This document shows, piece after piece, positions 51,615 through 59,608 of a stretch of DNA of 64,000 nucleotides. The notes below the pieces were generated by a model. The model worked only from the letters and a program-made list of their open reading frames with translations, did not search any database and was not told the DNA's origin. Each line of letters starts with the position of its first letter. Position 1 is the stretch's first letter. A program made the position numbers and the translations under genes. The stretch covers positions 62,001-126,000 of the forward strand of contig JACWER010000001.1 of the NCBI GenBank assembly GCA_014653385.1, read 5' to 3'. The DNA is from Pelagibacterales bacterium SAG-MED50. GTDB taxonomy: Bacteria > Pseudomonadota > Alphaproteobacteria > Pelagibacterales > Pelagibacteraceae.

Positions 51615-52808
51615 ATGGTCGAAAATCTTAAAAATAATTCTCTCTCAAAGATCTTGGACATCAAGAAATTGATGGATGTGGACAAACCTATAGAGACCGC
51701 AAATGGACTTCCAAACCAGTGTTACACCAGTGAGCAATATTTAGAATATGAAACAGATAAGATTTTTTGTAATAAATGGACAGTAATTGGGGTAGCTAGT
51801 TCTATACCCAATGTTGGGGATGCTAAACCATACAATCTACTCGGGATTCCTTTAATGATAGTCAGAGACAAAGATCGTAATATTAGGGTATTTCATAATG
51901 TTTGCAGCCATAGAGGATTTAAACTAATAGACAAACCATGCACTTTGAAAAATGTAATTAGATGCCCTTATCATTCCTGGTCATATGACTTTAAGGGAAA
52001 CCTAGTGGCCACCCCTCATATAGGTGGCTTAAATATTCATAACTCAGATCAATTTGAAAAGAATCAGAGCAATTTAAAGGAAGTTAGATCTAAAGTATGG
52101 ATGGACATTATTTTTGTTAATATTAATTCAAATGAAATTGAATTTAATGAGTATATCAAGCCACTTGAACAAAGATGGTCTAGATTCATTACTTATAAAG
52201 ATCAAAAATTATTAATTCATTCTAAAGATTATGGTTCTTTTGATTTAGAAGTTAAATGTAATTGGAAGTTTGCAATTGAAAATTACTGTGAAAGCTATCA
52301 TTTACCAACTATTCATCCAGAATTAAATAAAGTATCAAACATTAATGATCATTATCACATTCAAGGTTTACCCAATAGATTCGCAGGACAAGGAAGTGAA
52401 AAATACGAACAACCGGTAAAAGGAAATAGGAAATTTGATACATTTAAGAATTGGGAAAAAAGCTCACATAAAAATTCTGAATATATAGCATTATTTCCCA
52501 ATGTAATGATTGGTCTACATTTAGATCATTTTTATGTTTTTTGGCTAGAACCACTTGCAATCAATAAAACTAAAGAACATATGGAAATGTATTATGTCGG
52601 TGATAAAAGTGCTAACGGAAATGAACTTAAAGAATTAAGAAAAGAAAATATAAGATTTTGGAAGGAAGTAATGTTAGAAGACATTAGTGCAATTGAGGGT
52701 ATGCAAGAGGGAAGAAGTTCACCTGTATATAACGGTGGAAATTTCTCACCAGTGATGGATCAACCAACTCATCAATTTCATAAATGGGTAGCAAATAGTT
52801 TATTATAA
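51615..52808 (+). CDS. Rieske non-heme iron oxygenase, alpha subunit
   Basis: I prefer the ATG at 51615 (MVENLKNNSL) over the track start 51540, which overlaps metF; this gives 397 aa. The Rieske cluster motif is NVCSHRGFKL with RCPYHSWSYD. The mononuclear iron site is FAIENYCESYHLPTIHPEL with the distant Asp in EDISAIEGMQ. The family hydroxylates or demethylates aromatic or quaternary amine substrates and needs a reductase; a 2Fe-2S ferredoxin gene lies about 5 kb downstream. Divergent from metF, so the two units may share control. Substrate unknown, glycine-betaine-like monooxygenase being one option. Confidence 0.85.
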   Translation: MVENLKNNSLSKILDIKKLMDVDKPIETANGLPNQCYTSEQYLEYETDKIFCNKWTVIGVASSIPNVGDAKPYNLLGIPLMIVRDKDRNIRVFHNVCSHRGFKLIDKPCTLKNVIRCPYHSWSYDFKGNLVATPHIGGLNIHNSDQFEKNQSNLKEVRSKVWMDIIFVNINSNEIEFNEYIKPLEQRWSRFITYKDQKLLIHSKDYGSFDLEVKCNWKFAIENYCESYHLPTIHPELNKVSNINDHYHIQGLPNRFAGQGSEKYEQPVKGNRKFDTFKNWEKSSHKNSEYIALFPNVMIGLHLDHFYVFWLEPLAINKTKEHMEMYYVGDKSANGNELKELRKENIRFWKEVMLEDISAIEGMQEGRSSPVYNGGNFSPVMDQPTHQFHKWVANSLL

Positions 52809-52810
52809 AG

Positions 52811-53218
52811 ATGAAAATAATTTTAATAATGGGTTTACCTGGCTCAGGAAAAACAACATTAGCTGAAGAATTAGCTCCATTACTTAATGCTAAAAGATTA
52901 AATGCTGATGAAGTTAGAAAAGAGGCAAATGATTGGGATTTTTCTGAAGAAGGAAGAAAAAGACAGGCAAAAAGAATGGCAGACTTTGCTTTAAAATTGA
53001 AACAAGATGGAAGTTTTGTTGTAGCAGATTTTGTTTGCCCTACACCAGAAGCAAGAGCTTTATTTCCAGCAGATTTTATTGTTTGGGTTGATACAATTAA
53101 AGAAGGAAGATTTGATGACACTAATAAGATGTTTGTTAAACCAAATAAGTTTGACTTTCATGTAACTACACAAGATGCTAAAAATTGGGCACCAAAAATA
53201 ATAAAGGAGATAAATTAA
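52811..53218 (+). CDS. small P-loop kinase (APS-kinase-like), 135 aa
   Basis: The Walker A motif IMGLPGSGKTTLAEELA is followed by LNADEVRKEANDWDFSEEGRKRQAKRM, which resembles the nucleotide/substrate region of adenylylsulfate kinases and related mini kinases, and VVADFVCPTPEARALF. It is shorter than CysC (about 200 aa), so its substrate may not be APS. Its stop overlaps the next ORF start (TAATG), giving a kinase-nucleotidyltransferase pair. Confidence 0.75.
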   Translation: MKIILIMGLPGSGKTTLAEELAPLLNAKRLNADEVRKEANDWDFSEEGRKRQAKRMADFALKLKQDGSFVVADFVCPTPEARALFPADFIVWVDTIKEGRFDDTNKMFVKPNKFDFHVTTQDAKNWAPKIIKEIN

Positions 53219-53592
53219 TGGCTTATGAATGGGATAACAAAAAACCAACTGCTCAAATGTTAGGAAGATGGCAACCATTTCATGACGGTCATTACAGTTT
53301 ATTTAAGGAAATTATTAAAAAAACAGGACAAGTTTGTATTCAAATTAGAGATGTCCAAGGGGTAGATGACAATCCTTTTGACTTTGAGACAGTTAAAAAA
53401 AATATTGAAGATAGATTAAATCCAGAGTTTGAGGGTCAATTTAAAGTAATGCTTGTGCCAAATATTACAAATATTTGTTATGGACGTGGTGTTGGTTACA
53501 AAATTGAAGAAATTGAACTTTCAAAAGAGATTCAAGAAATTTCTGCTACTAAAATTAGAGCCAAGATGAGAGAAGACGGAAAGCTAAAGTAA
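53218..53592 (+). CDS. small nucleotidylyltransferase, 124 aa
   Basis: The track start at 53185 is upstream of the coupled ATG at 53218 (MAYEWDNKKPTAQML), which I use. GRWQPFHDGHYSLFK holds a (H/T)xGH-like nucleotidylyl transferase motif with DGH, and ISATKIRAKM is the matching KMSKS/ISSTxIR-type end motif. This is the cytidylyl/adenylyl transferase fold (PPAT, NMNAT, TagD). It would activate a phosphate produced by the coupled kinase with an NTP. Actual substrate unknown. Confidence 0.75.
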   Translation: MAYEWDNKKPTAQMLGRWQPFHDGHYSLFKEIIKKTGQVCIQIRDVQGVDDNPFDFETVKKNIEDRLNPEFEGQFKVMLVPNITNICYGRGVGYKIEEIELSKEIQEISATKIRAKMREDGKLK

Positions 53593-53598
53593 ATTACA

Positions 53599-54474
53599 AT
53601 GAATTCAGATTTAAATTTTTTTAAAAAAAATGGATATCTAGTAAAAAAAAATTTAATTACTCAAAAAAAAATTAATAAGATAAACGAAATTGTTAATGAA
53701 GTTGTATCAAAAGAAAATAAAAAAAATGATACAAACGGAACTCAATCTTATAATAATTATCACTTTGTTTACAATTCAAACACATTAAAAAATAAAGAAA
53801 TTTTAAGGTTAAATAATCCTCAAAATAGACATAAAATTTTTTATGATTTATCAAGAGATAAAAAAATAATATCTATAGTTAAAAAGTTGTTAGGAGGATC
53901 TGTAAGATTTCATTTGGGTAAATTAAATTTTAAACTTCCTAACAAAAAAAAAGGAAGCGAAATTGGGTGGCATCAAGACTGGGCATTTTATCCTCATACT
54001 AACGATGATTTAGTTACTGTTGGTATATATTTAGATGATTGCTACGAGAAAAATGGACCTCTTAAAATAATAAAAAATTCACATAAAGAAAAATTATATA
54101 GCCATCATAATAATGAAAATTTTTTTGTTGGAAAAATAAACACAAAAAAAAATAAAATTGGGATAAAAAATAGTGTTTCTATAACTGGTACTGCAGGAAC
54201 AGTAGTTTTTTTTCATTGTAGATCTGTACATGGGTCAGGTCACAATCAAATGAATAATTCTAGACCTTTAATTTTATTTGGATATAGAGCTTCTGATGCA
54301 TGGCCATTAATCAATGATGGTAATCCTCATCCAGAGATAGATTTAGATAATTACAATAAAAACATTATAGTTGGAAAGAACTCTGTAAAACCAAGGTTAA
54401 CAAAAGTCCCTACAATCATACCATTGCCAAAAAAGAAACATTATGTTTCTATTTACGAACTTCAAAAAAATTAA
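53599..54474 (+). CDS. phytanoyl-CoA dioxygenase-family Fe(II)/2OG oxygenase
   Basis: The 291-aa protein has the facial triad HQD in IGWHQDWAFYPHTNDD and distal His in CRSVHGSGHNQ, with the 2-oxoglutarate Arg in SRPLILFGYRASDAW. It belongs to the PhyH group, which includes ectoine hydroxylase and phosphonate dioxygenases. The start MNSDLNFFKKNGYLV is typical for this family. It lies 6 bases after the nucleotidyltransferase gene. Substrate unknown. Confidence 0.82.
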   Translation: MNSDLNFFKKNGYLVKKNLITQKKINKINEIVNEVVSKENKKNDTNGTQSYNNYHFVYNSNTLKNKEILRLNNPQNRHKIFYDLSRDKKIISIVKKLLGGSVRFHLGKLNFKLPNKKKGSEIGWHQDWAFYPHTNDDLVTVGIYLDDCYEKNGPLKIIKNSHKEKLYSHHNNENFFVGKINTKKNKIGIKNSVSITGTAGTVVFFHCRSVHGSGHNQMNNSRPLILFGYRASDAWPLINDGNPHPEIDLDNYNKNIIVGKNSVKPRLTKVPTIIPLPKKKHYVSIYELQKN

Positions 54475-54509
54475 AATTGAACAAACAATAAGAAAAATAA
54501 TAAATTTCA

Positions 54510-55361
54510 ATGAATGAAAGATTAAAAACTATTGTAGATTTAGAAAATTACCCAATTCATGATTTATCTTCAAAAAAAATTCAAAAATTAATTAAAAAAT
54601 GTAAAGATGATTTAGATCAATTTAGTTGCTCCACTATTCCAAATTTTATTTTACCTCAATCAATTAAATCAATGAATTTCGAATTAGAAAAAAAAATTGA
54701 CAAAGTTTTTATGTCAAAAAAAAGTATTAATCCTTATCTTAACTCTAAGGACGAACCATCTTTATCTCTAAGCCATCCTAAAAGAACTTTCTTAGAGAGA
54801 GATAATGGATATTTAAATTCAGACCTTTTCAATAAAGATTCTGAAATGAAATTTTTATACGAGCAGGAAGAGCTTTTAAAATTTGTGTCAGCTTGCCTAG
54901 GTATTTCACCAATATATAGATGGGCGGATCCATTAGCTTGTCATGCATATAATGTAATGAAACCAGAAGGAATTTTACCTTGGCATTTTGATAGTTGTGA
55001 ATTTACACTAAGTATAATGATACAAAAACCTGATGAGGGAGGAATTTTTGAATATTGTCCATTTATTAGAGAGCCAGGAAATGAAAATTTTAATGAGGTT
55101 AAGAAAGTATTAGAAGGTGATAGGTCAAAAGTTAGACAATTAAAGTTAGAACCTGGAGATTTACAAATATTTAAGGGTAGATTTACAATGCATAGAGTAA
55201 CAAGGGTAAAAGGAAATAAACCAAGATATCTTTGTATTCCAGCTTATGTATTAGATCCTTGGAGAGTTAATACGCCAGAACATTCAGAAGCTATTTATGG
55301 AAAAGTATTACCAATTCATATAGAAAGGAATCGAACAAGATCAGATGGTTTAGCAGATTAA
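54510..55361 (+). CDS. second Fe(II)/2OG oxygenase (ArpA/BesD-like group)
   Basis: The 283-aa protein has the iron triad WHFDSCEFTLSIMIQ, a double-stranded beta-helix core (GGIFEYCPFIREPG), distal His in GRFTMHRVTRVKG and the oxoglutarate Arg in KPRYLCIPAYV. The Asp of HxD is present, so it should hydroxylate rather than halogenate, as halogenases of this group carry Gly at that position. It is different in sequence from the PhyH-type enzyme upstream. Gap to the next gene is 1 base. Confidence 0.75.
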   Translation: MNERLKTIVDLENYPIHDLSSKKIQKLIKKCKDDLDQFSCSTIPNFILPQSIKSMNFELEKKIDKVFMSKKSINPYLNSKDEPSLSLSHPKRTFLERDNGYLNSDLFNKDSEMKFLYEQEELLKFVSACLGISPIYRWADPLACHAYNVMKPEGILPWHFDSCEFTLSIMIQKPDEGGIFEYCPFIREPGNENFNEVKKVLEGDRSKVRQLKLEPGDLQIFKGRFTMHRVTRVKGNKPRYLCIPAYVLDPWRVNTPEHSEAIYGKVLPIHIERNRTRSDGLAD

Positions 55362-55362
55362 T

Positions 55363-56142
55363 ATGATAAGCAATATTAAAACAAAAAAAATAACTAATGA
55401 AATTACATCAATTATTATTGATGAACAAAAAACATATAATTCATTATCATTTAAAAATTTAACAGATTTACTGAATGCCTTAAAAAAAATTGATTCAGAT
55501 AAAAAAGTAAAAGTAATTATTTTAGAAGGTGCTGGTAAAGGATTTAGTGCAGGACATAATTTAAAAGAAGTCAGAGGATTGAATAAGAGAGAAAAATATC
55601 AAAAATTATTTAATCTTTGTTCAAAAGTAATGCTTCAAATTGTTGAGGGAAGAAAACCAGTAATTGCAAAAGTTCACGGTGCTGCATTTGCTGCTGGATG
55701 TCAGTTAGTTGCTAGTTGTGATTTAGCTTACAGTACAAATGACGCATTATTTGCAACACCTGGAGTAAATATAGGATTATTTTGTAGCACTCCTATGGTT
55801 GCTGTTAGTAGAAAAATTAATAGAAAACCAATGATGAAAATGTTGCTTACAGGTAAGCCAATTAAAGCGAATTATGCAAAAGAAATTGGATTAATTAATG
55901 ATTGTTATTCAAAATCAAAATTAAACGCTGAAGTATTAAAAGTTGCTAAAACTATTGCTTCAAAATCAAACTTAACAATTAAAATTGGCAAACAAGCTTT
56001 TTATAAACAATTAGAAATGCCATTAAAAAAAGCTTATGCATATACTAGCAAAATGATGACAGTAAACATGATGGCAATGGATGCCAAAGAAGGAATATCA
56101 GCATTTTTAGAAAAACGTAAACCAAATTGGAAAAATAAATAG
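55363..56142 (+). CDS. enoyl-CoA hydratase/isomerase family protein
   Basis: The 259-aa crotonase-fold protein has the oxyanion segments GAGKGFSAGHNLKEV and VHGAAFAAGCQLVASCDLAY with TPGVNIGLFCSTPMVAVSR. The two acidic catalytic residues usual in enoyl-CoA hydratases are not both obvious at the standard places (the second segment reads GVNIGLFCST), so an isomerase, DmdD-like or other crotonase reaction is possible. Its stop overlaps the GTG start of the next small gene. Confidence 0.8.
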   Translation: MISNIKTKKITNEITSIIIDEQKTYNSLSFKNLTDLLNALKKIDSDKKVKVIILEGAGKGFSAGHNLKEVRGLNKREKYQKLFNLCSKVMLQIVEGRKPVIAKVHGAAFAAGCQLVASCDLAYSTNDALFATPGVNIGLFCSTPMVAVSRKINRKPMMKMLLTGKPIKANYAKEIGLINDCYSKSKLNAEVLKVAKTIASKSNLTIKIGKQAFYKQLEMPLKKAYAYTSKMMTVNMMAMDAKEGISAFLEKRKPNWKNK

Positions 56143-56339
56143 TGTTAAATAAAAAAAATATTTTAATCATTATATTTATTATTTCAGGAATGTATTTTAT
56201 TATGAGTTTTAATGATCATAATTTCAAAAGAGCAGTAGATGCTTGTCTTGCAGGTAGTCAAAAATTATCTGAGTCTAAAATAACAGATTTAGAAAAGGCA
56301 AAAAAGTTTTGTGAAGAACAAATTAAAAAAGATAAATAA
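56142..56339 (+). CDS. 65-aa membrane-anchored or secreted miniprotein
   Basis: A GTG start overlaps the preceding stop (TAGTG) and the stop overlaps the next ATG (TAATG), so it is coupled on both sides. One hydrophobic N-terminal helix (KNILIIIFIISGMYFIMSF) precedes a short periplasmic region with two cysteines (VDACLAG and KKFCEEQ) that could form a disulfide or bind a cofactor. No family is known to me. It could escort the selenium-binding-type protein encoded next. Confidence 0.6.
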   Translation: MLNKKNILIIIFIISGMYFIMSFNDHNFKRAVDACLAGSQKLSESKITDLEKAKKFCEEQIKKDK

Positions 56340-57712
56340 TGGGTGATATTAAAAATATGGATAAATCATGTTGTGGACCAGGTTATGCAAGTCCATCAGA
56401 TGCAATTAAAGCACCTAATGAAAAACTTTTATATACTATAGCAATTTATACTGGCACAGGAATTCAAAAACCTGATTATCTTGCAACTATTGATGTTGAT
56501 CCAAATAGCCCCACATATTCTCAAGTTATTCACCGTCTTGAAATGCCTGGAATAGGAGATGAGCTTCATCATATGGGATGGAATGCTTGTTCTTCATGTC
56601 ATGGAGATGAAGGGATGAGTAGAAAATATCTTTTAGTTCCAGGTGTTAGATCTAATAATATTCATGTAATTGATACTGCATCAGATCCTTTTGCCCCAAA
56701 AATTCATAAAATTATAGAGGGTTCTGAAATAAAATCAAAAACAAATTTGTCAGGACCTCATACAGTCCACTGTCTCGGTTCTGAAATTATTATTTCTTTT
56801 CTAGGTAATGCAAGAGGAGAAGCTCCTGGAGGATATTTACATTTAAATAAAGATTTTGAAATTGTTGGAAGATGGGAAAATTCTATGGGCGATATTCCAT
56901 TTAGTTACGATTTTTGGTATCAGCCAAGACATAATGTGATGGTCAGTTCAGAATGGGCTGCACCAAATACTTTTATGCCTGGTTTTGATCTTGAAGAAGT
57001 AGGGCACTTAAAATACGGACGTAGATTACATATTTGGGATTTTAAAAAGAAAGAACCAGTTGAGACAATGTACTTAGGTGAAGATGGTTTAATCCCTTTA
57101 GAGGTAAAATTTTTGCATAATCCTGACAGCAGTCATGGATTTTGTGGAGCAGCTTTAAGTGCAAATGTAATTCATTTTTGGAAATCTAAAGAAGGAAAAT
57201 GGAAGTGGGAAAAAATTATTGATGTTGAAAACGAACCACATCCAGAATGGCCTATTCCTATACCAGGAGTAATGTCTGCTATACTTGTTTCAATGGATGA
57301 TAAATATCTTTACTTAAATAATTGGCTTCATGGAGATATGAGGCAATACGATATTTCTGATCCTCATAATCCAAAATTAACTGGTCAAGTATGGATGGGA
57401 GGACTTTTAGGGAAAGCACCAATTGTAAATGGTGTAAAAATTGCTGGTGGTCCACAAATGTATCAATTGTCTTTAGATGGAAAACGTATGTATGTAACAA
57501 CTTCATTATTTTCAACTTGGGATAATCAATTCTATCCAGATATTCGTACTCAAGGAGGAGCCATGATAATGATTGATTGTGATGTTGAAAATGGAGGAAT
57601 GAAAATCAATAAGGATTTCATAGTTGATTTTGGGAAAGAGCCTAATGGTCCAAGTAGATGTCATGAAAGCAGATATCCAGGTGGAGATTGTACAAGTGAT
57701 ATTTGGTTGTAA
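56339..57712 (+). CDS. SBP56 family protein, methanethiol oxidase-like
   Basis: The 457-aa protein belongs to the 56-kDa selenium-binding protein family, with the CCGPGYASP start, MGWNACSSCHGDEG (conserved Cys site), RSNNIHVIDTASDP, SGPHTVHCLG, LPDSSHGFCGAAL-like (here NPDSSHGFCGAA) and a C-terminal YPGGDCTSDIWL. Bacterial relatives oxidise methanethiol to formaldehyde, hydrogen peroxide and sulfide. No signal peptide is seen, unlike the periplasmic Hyphomicrobium enzyme. In DMSP-using SAR11 it could consume methanethiol. It is coupled to the ferredoxin gene by TAATG. Confidence 0.85.
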   Translation: MGDIKNMDKSCCGPGYASPSDAIKAPNEKLLYTIAIYTGTGIQKPDYLATIDVDPNSPTYSQVIHRLEMPGIGDELHHMGWNACSSCHGDEGMSRKYLLVPGVRSNNIHVIDTASDPFAPKIHKIIEGSEIKSKTNLSGPHTVHCLGSEIIISFLGNARGEAPGGYLHLNKDFEIVGRWENSMGDIPFSYDFWYQPRHNVMVSSEWAAPNTFMPGFDLEEVGHLKYGRRLHIWDFKKKEPVETMYLGEDGLIPLEVKFLHNPDSSHGFCGAALSANVIHFWKSKEGKWKWEKIIDVENEPHPEWPIPIPGVMSAILVSMDDKYLYLNNWLHGDMRQYDISDPHNPKLTGQVWMGGLLGKAPIVNGVKIAGGPQMYQLSLDGKRMYVTTSLFSTWDNQFYPDIRTQGGAMIMIDCDVENGGMKINKDFIVDFGKEPNGPSRCHESRYPGGDCTSDIWL

Positions 57713-58074
57713 TGCAAATTACAATTTCTAATCGCGAGAATAGTGTTTACAAAGTTTCAGGGAAAATGTCTTTACTTCAAGAATTAAGAGAACAAGGCGT
57801 AGATTTACCTTATGGTTGTCAATATGGAGGATGTATTACTTGTGCAGCTAAATTGATTGAGGGCGAAGTAGATCAGCGGTCACAAGTTGCCCTTAATAAC
57901 CGACAGATCAATAATGGTTATATAATTTTATGCGTAGCTAAACCAAAAACAGATTGTACGATTGAGATTGGGGTTGAAAGCCATGATAAATTATACCGCA
58001 ATCCTTTTCTTGACCCACTTGCACCACATGAGTTAAAAGCTGATATTGCTAGCCAGAAAAATAAAAAAAAATAA
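57712..58074 (+). CDS. 2Fe-2S ferredoxin (plant type)
   Basis: The real start is the ATG at 57712 overlapping the previous stop (120 aa), not the upstream track start. The cluster motif is GCQYGGCITCAAKLI with the fourth Cys in YIILCVAKP, a standard CX4CX2C...C plant-type arrangement. A basic C-terminal tail ends QKNKKK. It may pass electrons to the Rieske oxygenase or to the methanethiol-oxidase-like protein. Confidence 0.88.
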   Translation: MQITISNRENSVYKVSGKMSLLQELREQGVDLPYGCQYGGCITCAAKLIEGEVDQRSQVALNNRQINNGYIILCVAKPKTDCTIEIGVESHDKLYRNPFLDPLAPHELKADIASQKNKKK

Positions 58075-58079
58075 CATTA

Positions 58080-58529
58080 ATGAATCACAATGAACCTTAC
58101 AGCGATGAGTATTTAAGAGATATACTTAGCTCAGTTAAGACAATTGCGATGGTTGGGGCAAGTCCAGATAAAACAAAGTTTAGTTATGGAGTACTTAGAG
58201 TATTAAATGAAACAGGTTACGATATGATACCTGTAAATCCTCGTCCTGGTATAACTGAAATTAGAGGTTTAAAAGTTTATCCAAGTTTAAAAGAAATTGA
58301 CCGACCAGTTGATATGGTGGAAGTTTTTAGAAAACCTGAAGATCTTTATGCTATTGCTGAAGAAGCAATTTCAATTAATGCTAAAGTTTTATGGGGACAA
58401 ATTGGAGTTATTAATCATGATGCTGCAAAGTTAGCCGAAGAAGCAGGTCTTAAGGTAGTGATGAATAAATGCCCAAAGATTGAACTATTCCGTCCATTTT
58501 GGAAGCCACGTCTTGATCTTAAAATTTAG
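58080..58529 (+). CDS. CoA-binding domain protein (YccU-like)
   Basis: The 149-aa Rossmann-fold protein has SVKTIAMVGASPDKTKFSYG, PVNPRPGITEIRGLKVYPSL and a C-terminal MNKCPKIELFRP, as in the CoA_binding_2/YccU family. Members bind CoA or acyl-CoA; the cellular role is unclear. It is 5 bases after the ferredoxin gene in the same transcript. Confidence 0.87.
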   Translation: MNHNEPYSDEYLRDILSSVKTIAMVGASPDKTKFSYGVLRVLNETGYDMIPVNPRPGITEIRGLKVYPSLKEIDRPVDMVEVFRKPEDLYAIAEEAISINAKVLWGQIGVINHDAAKLAEEAGLKVVMNKCPKIELFRPFWKPRLDLKI

Positions 58530-58537
58530 AGTTTTTA

Positions 58538-59107
58538 ATGAAAAAAATATTTTTAGTGTACGGTCATTATAATGATCAATCTTTTAATGCCGCAATAAGA
58601 GATATTTTTATTAAAACAGCAGAAGATAACGGTAATAAAGTTGATTCTGTTGATTTATATAAAGAAAAATTTGACCCTGTTTTTGCCGGTGAAGATCCAG
58701 TTGAAGATGTTTTAAATCATCGCCAAAGAATAGAAGAATGTGACACTATAGTTTTAATTGCACCAATTTGGAATTTTAGAATGCCAGCAATAGTTGAAGG
58801 ATGGATAGATAAAGTTTTAGCTCCACCTTGGGCATTTAGATTTAAACAATTATGGGGAAACTATGGATATCCAATTGGAAACTTGAAGCAAAAAAAAGCA
58901 ATTATTTTTTGTACTTATGGCTCACCAAGATTAGCAATTACAACTTTCTTTTTAAATCTCCCAATTAGAAGGTTAAAAAGAGGAGTATTTCATATGTGTG
59001 GCATATATAACATTGTTTATAGAAGATATTTTGCAGTACCATTTGTAAGTGATGCAAAGAGAAAAGAATTTTTAGAAGATGTTAAAAAAACAGCAAATAA
59101 TATTTAA
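58538..59107 (+). CDS. flavodoxin-fold NAD(P)H oxidoreductase
   Basis: The 189-aa protein matches the Flavodoxin_2/KefF-MdaB group: FLVYGHYNDQSFNAAIRD, VDLYKEKFDPVFAGEDP, ECDTIVLIAPIWNFRMPAIVEGWIDKVL and FCTYGSPR. These proteins are FMN-dependent NAD(P)H quinone reductases. It could supply reducing power to the ferredoxin. Its last 29 bases overlap the next gene. Confidence 0.83.
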   Translation: MKKIFLVYGHYNDQSFNAAIRDIFIKTAEDNGNKVDSVDLYKEKFDPVFAGEDPVEDVLNHRQRIEECDTIVLIAPIWNFRMPAIVEGWIDKVLAPPWAFRFKQLWGNYGYPIGNLKQKKAIIFCTYGSPRLAITTFFLNLPIRRLKRGVFHMCGIYNIVYRRYFAVPFVSDAKRKEFLEDVKKTANNI

Positions 59108-59552
59108 AGTATTAATTTTTATTTCTATTTTTCTATCTCCATCAAACGCAGATATTCTAAAACCTAATAGCGATATTAAGCCGTCGGAAGTAGTCAAGAT
59201 ACAGCTTACTGGACTTCAAAAAAATGATCTAGAATTTAAAGATAGTGGTATAGAGCAAACTTGGAATTTTGCTCACCCAAATAATAAAAAAGTCACTGGT
59301 CCTTTACCTAACTTTAAAAAGATGATTAAAGGAGACGCTTATCAAATGATGCTAGATCACTTAAGCCACACAATAACTGAGCTTGGAAGTAGCAATAAAT
59401 GGGCTCAATTTGAAGTAGTTATTTTGGATAAGAATAAAATCTACCATAAGTTCAATTGGCAAGTTGAAAAGTACACCCTTGATGGGGTATTAAAGAATTG
59501 TTGGTTGACTACTATGGTATCAAATCCAATCCCACTAGGTAGTTCAATTTAA
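59079..59552 (+). CDS. secreted DUF4864-like protein, 157 aa
   Basis: The signal peptide MLKKQQIIFKVLIFISIFLSPSNA supports the start despite a 29-base overlap with the reductase gene. The mature part (SEVVKIQLTGLQKND, GIEQTWNFAHPNNKKVTGPLPNF) resembles the DUF4864 family of periplasmic proteins of unknown function. It ends the operon; 56 bases later the dimethylglycine dehydrogenase starts. Confidence 0.65.
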   Translation: MLKKQQIIFKVLIFISIFLSPSNADILKPNSDIKPSEVVKIQLTGLQKNDLEFKDSGIEQTWNFAHPNNKKVTGPLPNFKKMIKGDAYQMMLDHLSHTITELGSSNKWAQFEVVILDKNKIYHKFNWQVEKYTLDGVLKNCWLTTMVSNPIPLGSSI

Positions 59553-59608
59553 TTGTCCACAGATACAATTTTGTTTCGTTATTTCAAAAAATTTAGTAGG
59601 AATCGCCA

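Noticed and set aside
54510-55361. Radical halogenase of the BesD type
   Set aside because: The iron motif reads HFD with the Asp ligand present; halogenases have Gly or Ala at that position, so hydroxylase chemistry is expected.
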